DNA of 64,000 bases from Telluribacter sp035998675. GTDB taxonomy: Bacteria; Bacteroidota; Bacteroidia; Cytophagales; Spirosomataceae. Positions 9,516-18,545 of this stretch are shown here, piece by piece (position 1 is the first letter of the stretch; every line of letters begins with the position of its first letter). A program made the position numbers and the translations under genes. The notes beneath the pieces were generated by a model. The model did no database searches. It saw only the letters and a list, made by a program, of their open reading frames with translations, and was not told where the DNA came from. The stretch is taken from the NCBI RefSeq assembly GCF_035998675.1, contig NZ_DASYHI010000002.1:145046-209045 (forward strand), read 5' to 3'.

Positions 9516-9988
9516 AGAGTAAGTACTATCATCTCCACCAGCTCCCGGACGCAGCCATCGCCTCCTTTGGTGGATAGTATATGAATGTTGGGTAAGGCCC
9601 TGACCTGCGCCACGGCATCGGCCGGACAGGCGGCCAGTCCTACCTTTTTTAGGAGTTCAATACAATTCAGGTCATCACCGATATAGGCTACTTCACTCAA
9701 TGAAAGGCCCTCCTTCTCACAAATATCCAGCGCCGCCGCCAGCTTGCCGCCGTCCCGCTGGCCCTGGTGCAGGTAATCAGCTTTGATTTTGGCGGCCCGG
9801 CGGGACACTATTTGGGTGTTTTCGGAGGTAATAATGCCGGTCCGGATGCCGGCCTTGCGCAGCAACTCAAAGCCCATACCGTCGCGAGTGTTGAACTTTT
9901 TGAATTCGTCGCCGCTCTCGGTATAGTACATGCCTCCGTCGGTGAGTACGCCGTCTACGTCGGTCAGGAAAAGTTTTATGCTTACCAT
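9512..9988 (-). CDS. KdsC-like HAD phosphatase
   Basis: A 158-residue HAD-superfamily phosphatase of the tetrameric C0 (KdsC) type. It has FLTDVDGVLTDGGMYY (catalytic DxD), a serine or threonine motif in GIITSE, and YIGDDLNCIELL (acidic metal ligands), with no cap domain. KdsC family members dephosphorylate 8- or 9-phosphorylated ulosonic acids. Lying in one cassette with a NeuB-like synthase and a CMP-sugar synthetase, it most probably removes the phosphate after condensation with phosphoenolpyruvate, as in KDN or Kdo synthesis. It overlaps the SDR gene by seven bases and the Wzm gene by four. Confidence 0.85.
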   Translation of the reverse strand: MVSIKLFLTDVDGVLTDGGMYYTESGDEFKKFNTRDGMGFELLRKAGIRTGIITSENTQIVSRRAAKIKADYLHQGQRDGGKLAAALDICEKEGLSLSEVAYIGDDLNCIELLKKVGLAACPADAVAQVRALPNIHILSTKGGDGCVRELVEMIVLTL

Positions 9989-10818
9989 GCGGTCCAGCCT
10001 CCGTCTACTGATAGTACTGAACCCGTCATGTAGCTGGATGCCTCCGAGGCCAGAAACGTAAAAGGCCCAATCAGCTCTTCCCGCTCACACATACGCCCCA
10101 GCGGAGAAAGGCGGGAAAAATTAGTCAAAAAAGCCTCCTCATGGTTATTAAAAATGGCGTGGGGTACTATGGCATTACACCGGATACCCTCCTGAGCGTA
10201 GAAGGTCGCAATATAGCGGGTAAAGTTAGGAATGAACGATTTGGAAGCAATGTAGTCAATCGGCTTGTACTGCTGTACGCCCTGGCCAAAGTCATAAAGG
10301 CTCTGGTTGGGCGCTACCATGGAATACGTAGAGGCCACATTGATGATGTTACCTTTCCCTTGTACGAGCATCTGGCGGCAGGCCTGCTGTGTCATGATAA
10401 CCGTACCCGTCAGGTTCACATCCACCGACTTGCGCAGGAGCTCGACAGGGTACTGTTCAAACCGGCTCTGATTTACTTTTCCTGTATTTGCTTTGTCAAA
10501 TTTGGCATCAATGGCGGCATTATTGATGAGTACATCCAGCGCGCCAAACCTGGCTACGGTTGCCGCCACTACTGCCTGGCAACTGGCCTCATCGGTAATG
10601 TCGAGGTGGTGCAGAAGAAACTGCTCCGGTGAAAACTGCCCGGCCAACCTATTTTGAATCGCCTCCTGATGGGTTACAGCAATATCAGCCAGCACCACCC
10701 GGGCACCCTGCTGCAGAAACGCTTCGGCGATGGTACGTCCGATGAGCCCGTAGGCACCGGTGATAAGTACGGCTTTATTGGCAATGGAAAGAGAAGAATG
10801 TATACCTGGTGTGTCCAT
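9982..10818 (-). CDS. Short-chain dehydrogenase/reductase in nonulosonic-acid cassette
   Basis: A classical SDR of 278 residues: KAVLITGAYGLIGRTIAEAF (NAD(P)-binding glycine motif), INNAAID, NVASTYSM (catalytic serine region) and YIASKSFIPNF, giving the Y-x3-K pair. The C-terminus GSVLSVDGGWTAW is typical. Its neighbours are a Gfo/Idh oxidoreductase and a CMP-sugar synthetase, so it probably oxidises or reduces a carbon of the nonulosonic acid or its hexose precursor. The exact step is not inferable. A GAYGLIG loop in place of the commoner TGGxxGIG is a mild variation. Confidence 0.82.
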   Translation of the reverse strand: MDTPGIHSSLSIANKAVLITGAYGLIGRTIAEAFLQQGARVVLADIAVTHQEAIQNRLAGQFSPEQFLLHHLDITDEASCQAVVAATVARFGALDVLINNAAIDAKFDKANTGKVNQSRFEQYPVELLRKSVDVNLTGTVIMTQQACRQMLVQGKGNIINVASTYSMVAPNQSLYDFGQGVQQYKPIDYIASKSFIPNFTRYIATFYAQEGIRCNAIVPHAIFNNHEEAFLTNFSRLSPLGRMCEREELIGPFTFLASEASSYMTGSVLSVDGGWTAW

Positions 10819-10827
10819 GAATAATTT

Positions 10828-11796
10828 CTATGAATTACAGATTTTAATGATCAGCTCCGACTCGTCCAGGGCCGCATTGGTAAGGGAAGTAAAGCTACCA
10901 CTATTTAGCCTATCAATAAAAACCCGCGTTTGTGACTCAAATAGCTGATTCCGGTCGAAGTTTTCCAGCTGGTCTGTTTCGGAATGGCCAGGGCGCAGCA
11001 GGTTAAGCGTAGCCGAATAGTAGTCTAATTCGAGAGTACCTTCTTCCAGCACAAAGCGGTAGTACCGGCGGGGAGTACGTTCATAAAAATTGAGGTGACA
11101 GTGGGCCGTCAGGCCGCTCTGGTAGGAGAGGAGTATATCCGCTCCGGCCTCCACGTCTACTTCCAGCGATGATGTATGGTTTTTAAGAATATTCCACCCG
11201 CTGACCGGACTACCCGCGAGCCAGTTGAGCAGGTCAAGGTCGTGGCTCAGGGTGAGGGCGGCGCCTCCACCCAGCTCTTTCCGGGCGGCATAGGAGGTAC
11301 GGTAGTCTTCCCAGGGGTGCCAGTCGGGCAGGTACTCGCCCCAGTAGCTCTGCATGGATAAGAGCCGACCAAAGGTACCTTCTTCAATGACTTGCTTTAC
11401 GCGTTGCAGGTGCGGATGGTAGCGGAGCATATAGGCCACCTGTACCAGTACCTGATTTTCCGTAGCCACCTGCCGGAGTTCCCGGATGCCTTCAGGTGTA
11501 TGCGAGAGCGGCTTCTCGACCAGTACGTGAATCCCCTGCTCTGCGCAGGCCCTGGCCTGGGATATATGCAGGGAGGTAGGGGTACATAGTATAGCGGCCT
11601 TAGGTGCTATGTCCTTTATCTGGTCAAAGTTAGTAAATACCTGTACCCGTTGCGGGTCAATGGTACGCAGTGGCAGATTACGCTGCCGGTACAGGTGAAT
11701 GTTGTGGTAGCCTAGATTCTGTAGAATGCCGATGTGCCGCTCCCCAATGGAGCCACCACCCAGTACTACTATGGCATCTGTGTTACTAATCATCAA
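10828..11796 (-). CDS. Gfo/Idh/MocA-family oxidoreductase
   Basis: A 322-residue NAD(P)-dependent sugar oxidoreductase. The N-terminus AIVVLGGGSIGERHIGILQNLG is the Rossmann loop. ILCTPTSLHISQARACAEQG and HVLVEKPLSH (EKP motif) are family signatures, and a C-terminal beta-sheet domain follows. It overlaps the CMP-sugar synthetase gene by 11 bases and lies nine bases from the SDR gene, so it belongs to the nonulosonic-acid cassette. It may act with the SDR in modifying the nine-carbon sugar. That role is contextual inference. Confidence 0.83.
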   Translation of the reverse strand: MMISNTDAIVVLGGGSIGERHIGILQNLGYHNIHLYRQRNLPLRTIDPQRVQVFTNFDQIKDIAPKAAILCTPTSLHISQARACAEQGIHVLVEKPLSHTPEGIRELRQVATENQVLVQVAYMLRYHPHLQRVKQVIEEGTFGRLLSMQSYWGEYLPDWHPWEDYRTSYAARKELGGGAALTLSHDLDLLNWLAGSPVSGWNILKNHTSSLEVDVEAGADILLSYQSGLTAHCHLNFYERTPRRYYRFVLEEGTLELDYYSATLNLLRPGHSETDQLENFDRNQLFESQTRVFIDRLNSGSFTSLTNAALDESELIIKICNS

Positions 11797-12517
11797 ATTT
11801 TACGCAGTCGTAGCTCCGGATAGCTTCCTCAGCTCGTTTGAAACTTTGTAAGTCATCTATATCCACGGCCAGTTCATTGGGTACTACCATGGGCAGGATT
11901 ATCGCGCCTGACATGGAATGTTTTTCGAGAATCACGTGCGGCCGGATTACGTCCAGGGTACCTATCTGCCAGTATACCTGCGGCAGGATCTGCCGGGGCT
12001 GGTTATAATGTTCTTTCAGGCCCGGTGCCTGTAACAATGGCTGCATGGGGCTTTCGTCTCCGTCGGGCAGGGTCCACATTTTGTACGGAGTAATGGGCGC
12101 CGGGGTAACCACCCGCAGACTGTCCGCTTCGGGTGAATGGGCCATCCGCCAGACCGCCTTTTCAATGAGCGTCACCTGACGTACCGGCGAGGTAGGCCGT
12201 AACTGAACGACCAGGTCTGGCTGGTAGTTTTCGTGGTCGCGCAGCCACCGCAGCGCGTGTTCAAATACTTCCCAGTCGGTACTCAGGTCCTGGGCCAGTG
12301 CTTCGGGTCGGAGAAAGGGTACTTCGGCTCCGTACCGGATAGCCACTTCGGCTATTTTCTCAGCATCGGTAGTCACTATAGTACGCGTAACAGCTGGGGT
12401 ACTGAGGGCCGCCCGGATACTGTAGGCAATCAGGGGGTGCCCGGACAGCGGAAGTATGTTCTTGTCAGGCAGACCTTTGCTGCCTCCCCGCGCCGGAATC
12501 AGGGCCAGTACTTCCAT
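11786..12517 (-). CDS. neuA: Acylneuraminate cytidylyltransferase-like CMP-sugar synthetase
   Basis: A 243-residue CMP-nonulosonate synthetase that would activate a sialic-acid-like sugar with CTP. It begins EVLALIPARGGSKGLPDKNILPL, the diagnostic nucleotide-binding loop. TIVTTDAEKIAEVA, FLRPEALAQDLSTDWEVFEHAL and VVQLRPTSPVR follow, all expected for the family. It is directly coupled to the NeuB-like gene, with the two genes sharing one base. Which nonulosonic acid is used (KDN, Neu5Ac, legionaminic or other) cannot be decided here. Confidence 0.88.
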   Translation of the reverse strand: MEVLALIPARGGSKGLPDKNILPLSGHPLIAYSIRAALSTPAVTRTIVTTDAEKIAEVAIRYGAEVPFLRPEALAQDLSTDWEVFEHALRWLRDHENYQPDLVVQLRPTSPVRQVTLIEKAVWRMAHSPEADSLRVVTPAPITPYKMWTLPDGDESPMQPLLQAPGLKEHYNQPRQILPQVYWQIGTLDVIRPHVILEKHSMSGAIILPMVVPNELAVDIDDLQSFKRAEEAIRSYDCVKFDD

Positions 12518-13401
12518 CAGACTACTTTTCGGTACTTGAGTTTTTCGCGTTGTACTATTTCTACCTCCAGGATTTCGGTAGGCTTACAATGCAGGGCATC
12601 GTAGGTATGGTGGAGGTCGCGGATGAGTTTCTGCAAACCCGGTACTTCCAGCGAAGCCGCGTGGTCAGTGCCTTTCCAGGTGCGGTCTTTGGTAAAATGC
12701 CGCTCTATCCAGCGGGCCCCCAGTGTATAAGCGGCTACGTCTACGGCTATGCCCAGGTGATGCCCCGAAAAACCCACTTCTTTGACTCGTCCCTCGTAGC
12801 GTTCACGCAGACGGTTTATTTCCAGCAGGCAAATATCACTAAAGCGCACAGGGTAGCCCGACGTACAGGAATAAATCACCAGCCGGTCGGCGGCCTGGCC
12901 GGTCGCTTCAAAGAACTGTACCACGCTTTCCTCTTCTTCCTGGGTAGTCATTCCCATGGAAATATGTATATCGCCCTGGTACGAGTCGCGCAGGAGTTCC
13001 AGCATTTCAAAGTTATTGTTACAGGCCGAAGGTACCTTGATAAAGTCCGGCTGCAGCTCAGTAATTTCGCGGGCCGAAGTAACATCCCATACCGAGGTGG
13101 AGTAGCCAATACCAATGGTTTCAGCGTACTTTTTCAGGTCAGCGTGCTGCTCCTGGCTAAACTCCAGGTACTCACGGTGGGCTCCGTAGGTAGTGCCGTA
13201 GGCATTGTAAGGTATCGGGTGGGGGGCGTTGTACTGCTCCTCGGTTAGCAGTTCACGCGAGTTTCGCTTTTGGAATTTGGCATAATCAGCTTTACATTCC
13301 TTCGAAAGCTGAATCAACTCCCTGGCGATCTCGAACTGCCCCATGTGGTTGCATCCGATTTCGGAAATCACCCGGGCTCTTTTGTAGTTATTTGAAAGCA
13401 T
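12517..13401 (-). CDS. neuB: NeuB-like nonulosonic acid synthase lacking the SAF domain
   Basis: A 294-residue TIM-barrel protein that would condense phosphoenolpyruvate with a six-carbon sugar. It has VISEIGCNHMGQFEIARELI, DYAKFQKRN, STSVWDVTSA, FIKVPSACNNN, HISMGMTT and VGFSGHHLGIAVDVAAYTLGARWIERHFT, matching the NeuB catalytic domain including the His-rich end. Usual NeuB proteins are about 340-350 residues because they carry a C-terminal antifreeze-like SAF domain. This one stops soon after the barrel. A KdsC-like phosphatase in the same operon points to a phosphorylated product such as KDN-9-phosphate. Confidence 0.87.
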   Translation of the reverse strand: MLSNNYKRARVISEIGCNHMGQFEIARELIQLSKECKADYAKFQKRNSRELLTEEQYNAPHPIPYNAYGTTYGAHREYLEFSQEQHADLKKYAETIGIGYSTSVWDVTSAREITELQPDFIKVPSACNNNFEMLELLRDSYQGDIHISMGMTTQEEEESVVQFFEATGQAADRLVIYSCTSGYPVRFSDICLLEINRLRERYEGRVKEVGFSGHHLGIAVDVAAYTLGARWIERHFTKDRTWKGTDHAASLEVPGLQKLIRDLHHTYDALHCKPTEILEVEIVQREKLKYRKVV

Positions 13402-13423
13402 ACCTGGTGTTTATAGCTTTAAG

Positions 13424-15862
13424 CTACCCCTTTTGGGGACTGAATATATTCTTAATCCGTTTTTTCCAGCCATTGGATGAAGGCGACAGGTAGCCGTTGT
13501 CGCGGTAGGCATAGTCGTAACGGTAGTGGCTGTATCCCGAGCCGTAGTAGGAGCCAGAGCTGAGGCTACTGTACAGGCTGTCAGGATAGAAGTCATTGAC
13601 AATTACTTTTACCTCACTGATTCCGTACTCATCGGCCAGTTGCCCCGGCAGGTGGTACGACTCCTTCTCGGAGTAGAGCCACCGGATAATAAACAAGATA
13701 TGATCGCTTTGGTTTAGCTGCGGCACACTGTCAGCAACCAGTCCGACGGGAGCAGTATCAAGCAGCACGTAATCGTAGCTGGCCCGGCAATAGGCCAGTA
13801 GCTCCTCAAATATCGGTTTCTGCAGTAATTCAGCCGGATTGAAGGGAATAGGCCCGGCCGGAATATAGTCGAGATTTTTAACGGTGGAGGAGTAAATATA
13901 TTTGTCAAAATCAGATTCGGCCTCCTGTAGTAAGTTGCTGATGCCATGCCAGTTATGCTCATCAAAGTAAAGGTGGAGCCTCGACTTGCGCAGGTCCGCG
14001 CCTATTACAATTACGCGTTTCCCGATTTTGGTGAGCGACAGCGCCAGGTTAATGGTAACGAACGATTTTCCTTCGCCGGATTTTTCGGAGGTAATCAGGA
14101 TCTGCTTGCCGGGTTCTACTTTTCCGGGTACATGGCTTTTGGAAAAGCTCAGCCGGGTACGCAGGGCGCTCATGGATTCAGTAAACACGCTTCGGTCCGA
14201 CAGGAAAAGGGTAAGATCACGGCTGCTGTTGGTCACTTTATCCGGAAAATGGTGTACAATCCCCAACAAATTGACGCGCGGGTGTTTGTCTACCAGGGCT
14301 ATATCAGTGAAGGAATGATTTAAATAACGGGCCGCCAGTACCGATCCTAAACCGAACGCTATGCCCAAAAAGACGGCCAGCGCAATAACTTGCCAGGGCT
14401 TGGGAGCTACTTTGTCCAGCACGGGCTGGGTAATAACCATAAAAGAAGGCAGCATCCCGGCGCGCTGAATGGAGGATTCTATTTCTTTGTTCAGCAGCAG
14501 GGAGTAAATATTCTGATTAACTTCAAAATTGCTCTGTAGGTAAATATAGTTTTTTTCCAGCGCGGGAATCTGGTTAAATCTCCTTTTAAAAACGGCAATA
14601 TTATCGTTCAGGATGCGGATAGTACCCCCGTTTTTCTGCTTTTGAAGTTCAATATTATCCAGGATCTGGCTGCGGTACTTATTGAGCTCCTCGTCCAGAT
14701 TTCGTACCGCGGAAGAGTTGGGACTGTACTTCACCAACAATTCCTTGCGTTGGGTAATCAGGGCATTGAAGCGGTCGAGCAAACCTACCAGCACCGCGTC
14801 GGTAGTACCATCCAGTCCTATTGACAGGTAATTGATTGGTTCAAAAGTACTGCCCAGGTTTCTTTCCAGCATGCTGATGTACGACTTCTGAATCTCCAGC
14901 TCGTTCTTCCGCTGCTCCAGCTCGCGTACCTTCGAGGTGATTTCGGTAGCCGACGAGCTGATATCCAAAACCTGGTTGCGTTGCTTAAACAGCTCAAGCT
15001 CGCGGGCGGCTTCTTTCAGCGAAGCCGAATAGATATCGACCTGGTCGTTGATGAACCGGATCGTCAGGTCCGACGATTGCTGCTTCTGTTTCAGATCATA
15101 CTCCCGGTAAGCTTCCAGTAGCTTGTCAAGAAAGTCTCGGGTAAAGGTTTTATTGTGGTAGCGGAATGACAGCGACATCACGGGCATGGCCTGTTCTACT
15201 TCTTCCATGTCAATACGCCCCACCAGACTGGTAACCAGCCGGGCCGGATGATTGTACACAAATTCGTAGTTGTATCCGGCGGCGGTGGTAATCTCTTTTA
15301 CTCTGAAAACCAACCCCCGGAGCGACACCACCGAGCGTTCCACCAGCCTGATAGGCACTTCGGCGTCTTCGGTTTGGTAGGTAAGAGTGAGGTCGTCGTG
15401 GAGTACAAAGGTACCGTGCTGGTACGTTTCGGGGTCGTAGCTGAGTACTTCCAGGTCGAGTGGCCGGGAGGGGTATACGTCAATGCGGCGGAAGTCTTTT
15501 AAACGATAAAAAGTAAAGGGGTACTCGAGCTTGCTGATGGCATTCTGAACCACCTCCTGCGACTTCACATTGTACTTTTCGGTGAGGTATTCGGTATTTA
15601 TACCCCCCAGCAGATAGGTAGGCTGTGCATTGGAAAGGTTGTCCAGCTGGGACTGTTTGTCCTGGTACTTGATCGTGACCGAACCCACGAACTGGGGCGT
15701 AGCCAGCTTGAGGTACAAAAAACAAGCGATACCCGTAAAAAGAAGCGCACCTACAATCCAGTACCAGCGACTGGCAAATACCTTTACTAATTTTTGAAAA
15801 TCAATAGAGTCGGAATTGCTGAGAAGCTGGTCAAAGAAAGCGCTGTCATTTTCGTTCTTCAT
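13424..15862 (-). CDS. wzc: Wzc-like tyrosine autokinase / chain-length regulator
   Basis: An 812-residue inner-membrane protein with a Wzz-type periplasmic coiled-coil domain between two membrane segments (about residues 33-51 and just before residue 510) and a cytoplasmic BY-kinase domain. The kinase has LITSEKSGEGKSFVTINLAL (Walker A, about residue 590), VIVIGADLRKS (Walker A') and YDYVLLDTAPVGLVADS (Walker B). The C-terminal tail, about residues 750-800, is packed with tyrosines, the usual autophosphorylation cluster. The gene overlaps the PHP phosphatase gene by four bases, as kinase/phosphatase pairs that tune polymer length commonly do. Confidence 0.93.
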   Translation of the reverse strand: MKNENDSAFFDQLLSNSDSIDFQKLVKVFASRWYWIVGALLFTGIACFLYLKLATPQFVGSVTIKYQDKQSQLDNLSNAQPTYLLGGINTEYLTEKYNVKSQEVVQNAISKLEYPFTFYRLKDFRRIDVYPSRPLDLEVLSYDPETYQHGTFVLHDDLTLTYQTEDAEVPIRLVERSVVSLRGLVFRVKEITTAAGYNYEFVYNHPARLVTSLVGRIDMEEVEQAMPVMSLSFRYHNKTFTRDFLDKLLEAYREYDLKQKQQSSDLTIRFINDQVDIYSASLKEAARELELFKQRNQVLDISSSATEITSKVRELEQRKNELEIQKSYISMLERNLGSTFEPINYLSIGLDGTTDAVLVGLLDRFNALITQRKELLVKYSPNSSAVRNLDEELNKYRSQILDNIELQKQKNGGTIRILNDNIAVFKRRFNQIPALEKNYIYLQSNFEVNQNIYSLLLNKEIESSIQRAGMLPSFMVITQPVLDKVAPKPWQVIALAVFLGIAFGLGSVLAARYLNHSFTDIALVDKHPRVNLLGIVHHFPDKVTNSSRDLTLFLSDRSVFTESMSALRTRLSFSKSHVPGKVEPGKQILITSEKSGEGKSFVTINLALSLTKIGKRVIVIGADLRKSRLHLYFDEHNWHGISNLLQEAESDFDKYIYSSTVKNLDYIPAGPIPFNPAELLQKPIFEELLAYCRASYDYVLLDTAPVGLVADSVPQLNQSDHILFIIRWLYSEKESYHLPGQLADEYGISEVKVIVNDFYPDSLYSSLSSGSYYGSGYSHYRYDYAYRDNGYLSPSSNGWKKRIKNIFSPQKG

Positions 15863-16590
15863 GCTTTGTTAGCCTGTAGTAAAGTGTGGTTCAGCAGAGG
15901 TAAGCTACCCAGCAACTGGAAGTTCGGGTTCTGAACGGCCCGGTGAATGTACCGGTACTGAGCTGCCTGGTGCAGGTCGGTACCCAGGGCACCCACCCAA
16001 CCCTGCTGGATCAGCCGTTCGGCCATGTCCTGCTCGGCGGCTCCGTACAATCCGCCCAGCGACAGTAAATTTACCTGAAAGATAACATTCATTTCATAAA
16101 GTTCCGTATACCTTTCCGGATGCCGGTGCCAGGGCCGGTACCGTTCCGGATGCGCCAGTACCGGTTTCCAGCCTTTGCTTACCAAAGCGCGCAGAATTTC
16201 CATGAAGAAAGGTTGCTCTGAACGCATGGAAGTTTCTACGAGCAGGTACCGGTCAAACAACGGAAGCAGGTCGTCGGCTTCGAGCAGCGTTATGAGGTAG
16301 TCGTCGGCGTAGTACTCGGCAGCATAGGTGAGGTGCAGGTCGGGCCACCGGCTCTCCACGACCGGCTGTATGGCCTGCCAGGCTTCCCGGATGGTATTGG
16401 TAGTATTCGGAAAAAAATCGGAACGGATATGGGGCGTAGCCACAATTCGGCGGATACCCGCTTTATAATGCAGGTCAATCAAAGCCAGACTGTCGTTCAG
16501 GGTGGCCGCTCCGTCATCAATACCGGGTAGTACATGAATATGCAGATCACTTCCCAATAAAGTCAATAGTTCATCAGGAGAAGTTTGCAT
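15859..16590 (-). CDS. CpsB/YwqE-type PHP tyrosine-protein phosphatase
   Basis: A 243-residue metal-dependent phosphatase of the PHP family that removes phosphate from the tyrosine tail of BY-kinases. Metal-binding motifs visible are SDLHIHVLPGIDDGA (about residues 15-29), VATPHIRSDFF, VLAHPERYRPW and LGTDLHQA. It is coupled to the Wzc-like kinase gene by a four-base overlap and lies 20 bases downstream of the Wza-like gene. Together they form the control module of polysaccharide assembly. Length and motifs are standard. Confidence 0.9.
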   Translation of the reverse strand: MQTSPDELLTLLGSDLHIHVLPGIDDGAATLNDSLALIDLHYKAGIRRIVATPHIRSDFFPNTTNTIREAWQAIQPVVESRWPDLHLTYAAEYYADDYLITLLEADDLLPLFDRYLLVETSMRSEQPFFMEILRALVSKGWKPVLAHPERYRPWHRHPERYTELYEMNVIFQVNLLSLGGLYGAAEQDMAERLIQQGWVGALGTDLHQAAQYRYIHRAVQNPNFQLLGSLPLLNHTLLQANKA

Positions 16591-16610
16591 AAGTACAGGG
16601 CGTAACGGTA

Positions 16611-17375
16611 TTACCTCGTAAGAAGGTTAATAATAAGTACTGTAAGATTCATAACGGCCAGGATAGGCTGAATTATTATAAGGTTACGCTGGAATTTGAT
16701 GGTACGCAGGGTTTCCCGCGAAGGGGGAACGTACACAATGTCATTATCATAAATATACTGATTCATAATGAGCGGGTCGCCTAACTGCTGAAAATCATAC
16801 TCTACGGTACGTTGCTGGGTACCTTCGCTCCGAATCACCTGAATGGAATTGCCCGCTTCGGCGTACCTGATGCCCCCTGCTTTGGCCAGTATGTCGCCCA
16901 GCGACTGGTACTCTTTGTCGAGCAGAATGAGCCCCTGGTTATTGACCGCGCCCAGTACTTTTACCCGCAGGTTGGTTATTTCTACTTCAAACAACGGGTC
17001 GCGTACCACGTTGCTGTACAGTACCGAAAGCGTATCGGCTACCTGCTTTCGGGTAAGGCCTTCTACCTTTAGTCTTCCGATTTCGGGCATACTAACCAGT
17101 CCTTCTGAGCTGACTGCTACCACAAATCCGCCTTCGCTTCCACCGGCCGCCGTGCCTGCTCGTACCTGGTTGGGGTCCGGCATCAGTTCTGACAGCCAGT
17201 TAAGGTTACGGATGCGGAGCCGATCACCGGGCTTTATAAGATAGGCTCCCTGATCGATCATGATGGACGGAGGGCTAAGCTGAGAGGAGGTGATTCGGGG
17301 GGCTTCCTGCTGAGTACGGCAGGCACTCAGCAGGAGCATCACCACGAACACCCCACCTGGGCTTTTAAACATCAT
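16611..17375 (-). CDS. wza: Wza-like polysaccharide export lipoprotein
   Basis: A 254-residue exported lipoprotein. The N-terminal signal peptide ends in LLLSACRTQ, a lipobox with the acylated Cys near residue 19. The mature part has IDQGAYLIKPGDRLRIRNLN, the start of the polysaccharide export (Poly_export) domain, and VLGAVNNQGLILLDKEYQSLGDILAKAGG, an SLBB-like domain. A hydrophobic C-terminal helix (about residues 232-252) could be the transmembrane barrel helix of Wza-type channels. It lies nine bases from glf and 20 from the phosphatase gene, in the same operon. Confidence 0.9.
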   Translation of the reverse strand: MMFKSPGGVFVVMLLLSACRTQQEAPRITSSQLSPPSIMIDQGAYLIKPGDRLRIRNLNWLSELMPDPNQVRAGTAAGGSEGGFVVAVSSEGLVSMPEIGRLKVEGLTRKQVADTLSVLYSNVVRDPLFEVEITNLRVKVLGAVNNQGLILLDKEYQSLGDILAKAGGIRYAEAGNSIQVIRSEGTQQRTVEYDFQQLGDPLIMNQYIYDNDIVYVPPSRETLRTIKFQRNLIIIQPILAVMNLTVLIINLLTR

Positions 17376-17384
17376 ATTTTGTTT

Positions 17385-18494
17385 TTATTGGTTCCCAAAA
17401 TGAACTTTTACTTTTTTTAACGCTGATCCTATTACCTGGTGCATATCATAGTAGCGGTATTCTGCTAACCGACCGCCAAAGATTACATGCTGCTCCTGCT
17501 CGGCCAGGGCTTTGTACTGACGGAAAAGCTGGTCGTTTTTATCATCATTGATAGGATAATAAGGCTCGGCTCCTGGTGAAAACTCCTGCGGGTACTCGCG
17601 GGTAATGACTGTTTTGGGTTGCGTTCCAAACTCAAAATGCTTGTGCTCAATGATACGGGTAAAGGGCGTTTCGGCATCTGTATAGTTAACTACCGCGTTG
17701 CCCTGGTAGTTTTCAGTATCCAAAATCTCGTCGTCAAAGCGCAGGCTGCGGTATTCCAGGGCACCAAAGCGGAAGTCAAAGTACTCGTCAATTTTTCCGG
17801 TATATACGATGGTATCGGCCAGTGCGCCAAGCTCCTCCCGGTGGGCGAAGAAATCCACTTCCAGCCTTAGTTCGACCCCTTCCAGTAGGCCTTCGGTCAG
17901 CTTGTTGTACCCGCCAATGGGTATACCCTGGTAGCGGTCGTTGAAGTAGTTGTTGTCAAAAGTAAACCGAACCGGTAGCCGCTTGATAATAAAAGCGGGC
18001 AGCTCCGTAGCCTTACGTCCCCACTGTTTTTCGGTATAGGCTTTTATCAGTTTCTCGTACATATCTACGCCTACCAGCGAAATAGCCTGCTCTTCCAGGT
18101 TGGTGGGCTCCTTTATACCGGCTTCTTTGACTTGCTCGGCTATTTTGGCCTTGGCTTCGTCCGGTGTGCGTACCTTCCACAACTGGTAGAAAGTATTCAT
18201 GTTGAAAGGGAGGTTATATAACTCTCCGTTAAAATTTGCTACGGGGGAATTGGTGTAGCGGTTAAATTCCACAAATGAATTAACGTAGTCCCAGATATCC
18301 TTGTCATTGGTGTGGAAGATATGGGCTCCGTACTTGTGTACATTAATACCTTCCATATTTTCGCAGTAGGTATTGCCGCCAATGTGGTTACGGCGGTCAA
18401 TAACCAGGCATTTTTTACCACGTTTGGTAGCTTCGTGTGCAAATACGCAGCCCCAAAGTCCGGCTCCAACGACCAGATAGTCGAATTCTTTCAT
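17385..18494 (-). CDS. glf: UDP-galactopyranose mutase
   Basis: A 369-residue flavoenzyme converting UDP-galactopyranose into UDP-galactofuranose in the cytoplasm. It begins FDYLVVGAGLWGCVFAHEA (FAD-binding GxGxxG) and continues VIDRRNHIGGNTYCE and HKYGAHIFHTNDKDIW, both typical of Glf. VYTGKIDEYFDFRFGALEYRSL and the late FGGRLAEYRYYDMHQVIG complete the family pattern. It implies galactofuranose in the exported glycan. The gene is second in the operon, 51 bases after the nucleotide-sugar dehydrogenase. Confidence 0.95.
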   Translation of the reverse strand: MKEFDYLVVGAGLWGCVFAHEATKRGKKCLVIDRRNHIGGNTYCENMEGINVHKYGAHIFHTNDKDIWDYVNSFVEFNRYTNSPVANFNGELYNLPFNMNTFYQLWKVRTPDEAKAKIAEQVKEAGIKEPTNLEEQAISLVGVDMYEKLIKAYTEKQWGRKATELPAFIIKRLPVRFTFDNNYFNDRYQGIPIGGYNKLTEGLLEGVELRLEVDFFAHREELGALADTIVYTGKIDEYFDFRFGALEYRSLRFDDEILDTENYQGNAVVNYTDAETPFTRIIEHKHFEFGTQPKTVITREYPQEFSPGAEPYYPINDDKNDQLFRQYKALAEQEQHVIFGGRLAEYRYYDMHQVIGSALKKVKVHFGNQ

Positions 18495-18545
18495 AAATGT
18501 AAATAAAATGTTTGTTGTATGATGTAGGCAATTTGTTAGTGAAAG

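Noticed and set aside
12550..13248. A 232-codon plus-strand frame
   Set aside because: It is antisense to the well-supported NeuB-like gene and has unnatural composition.
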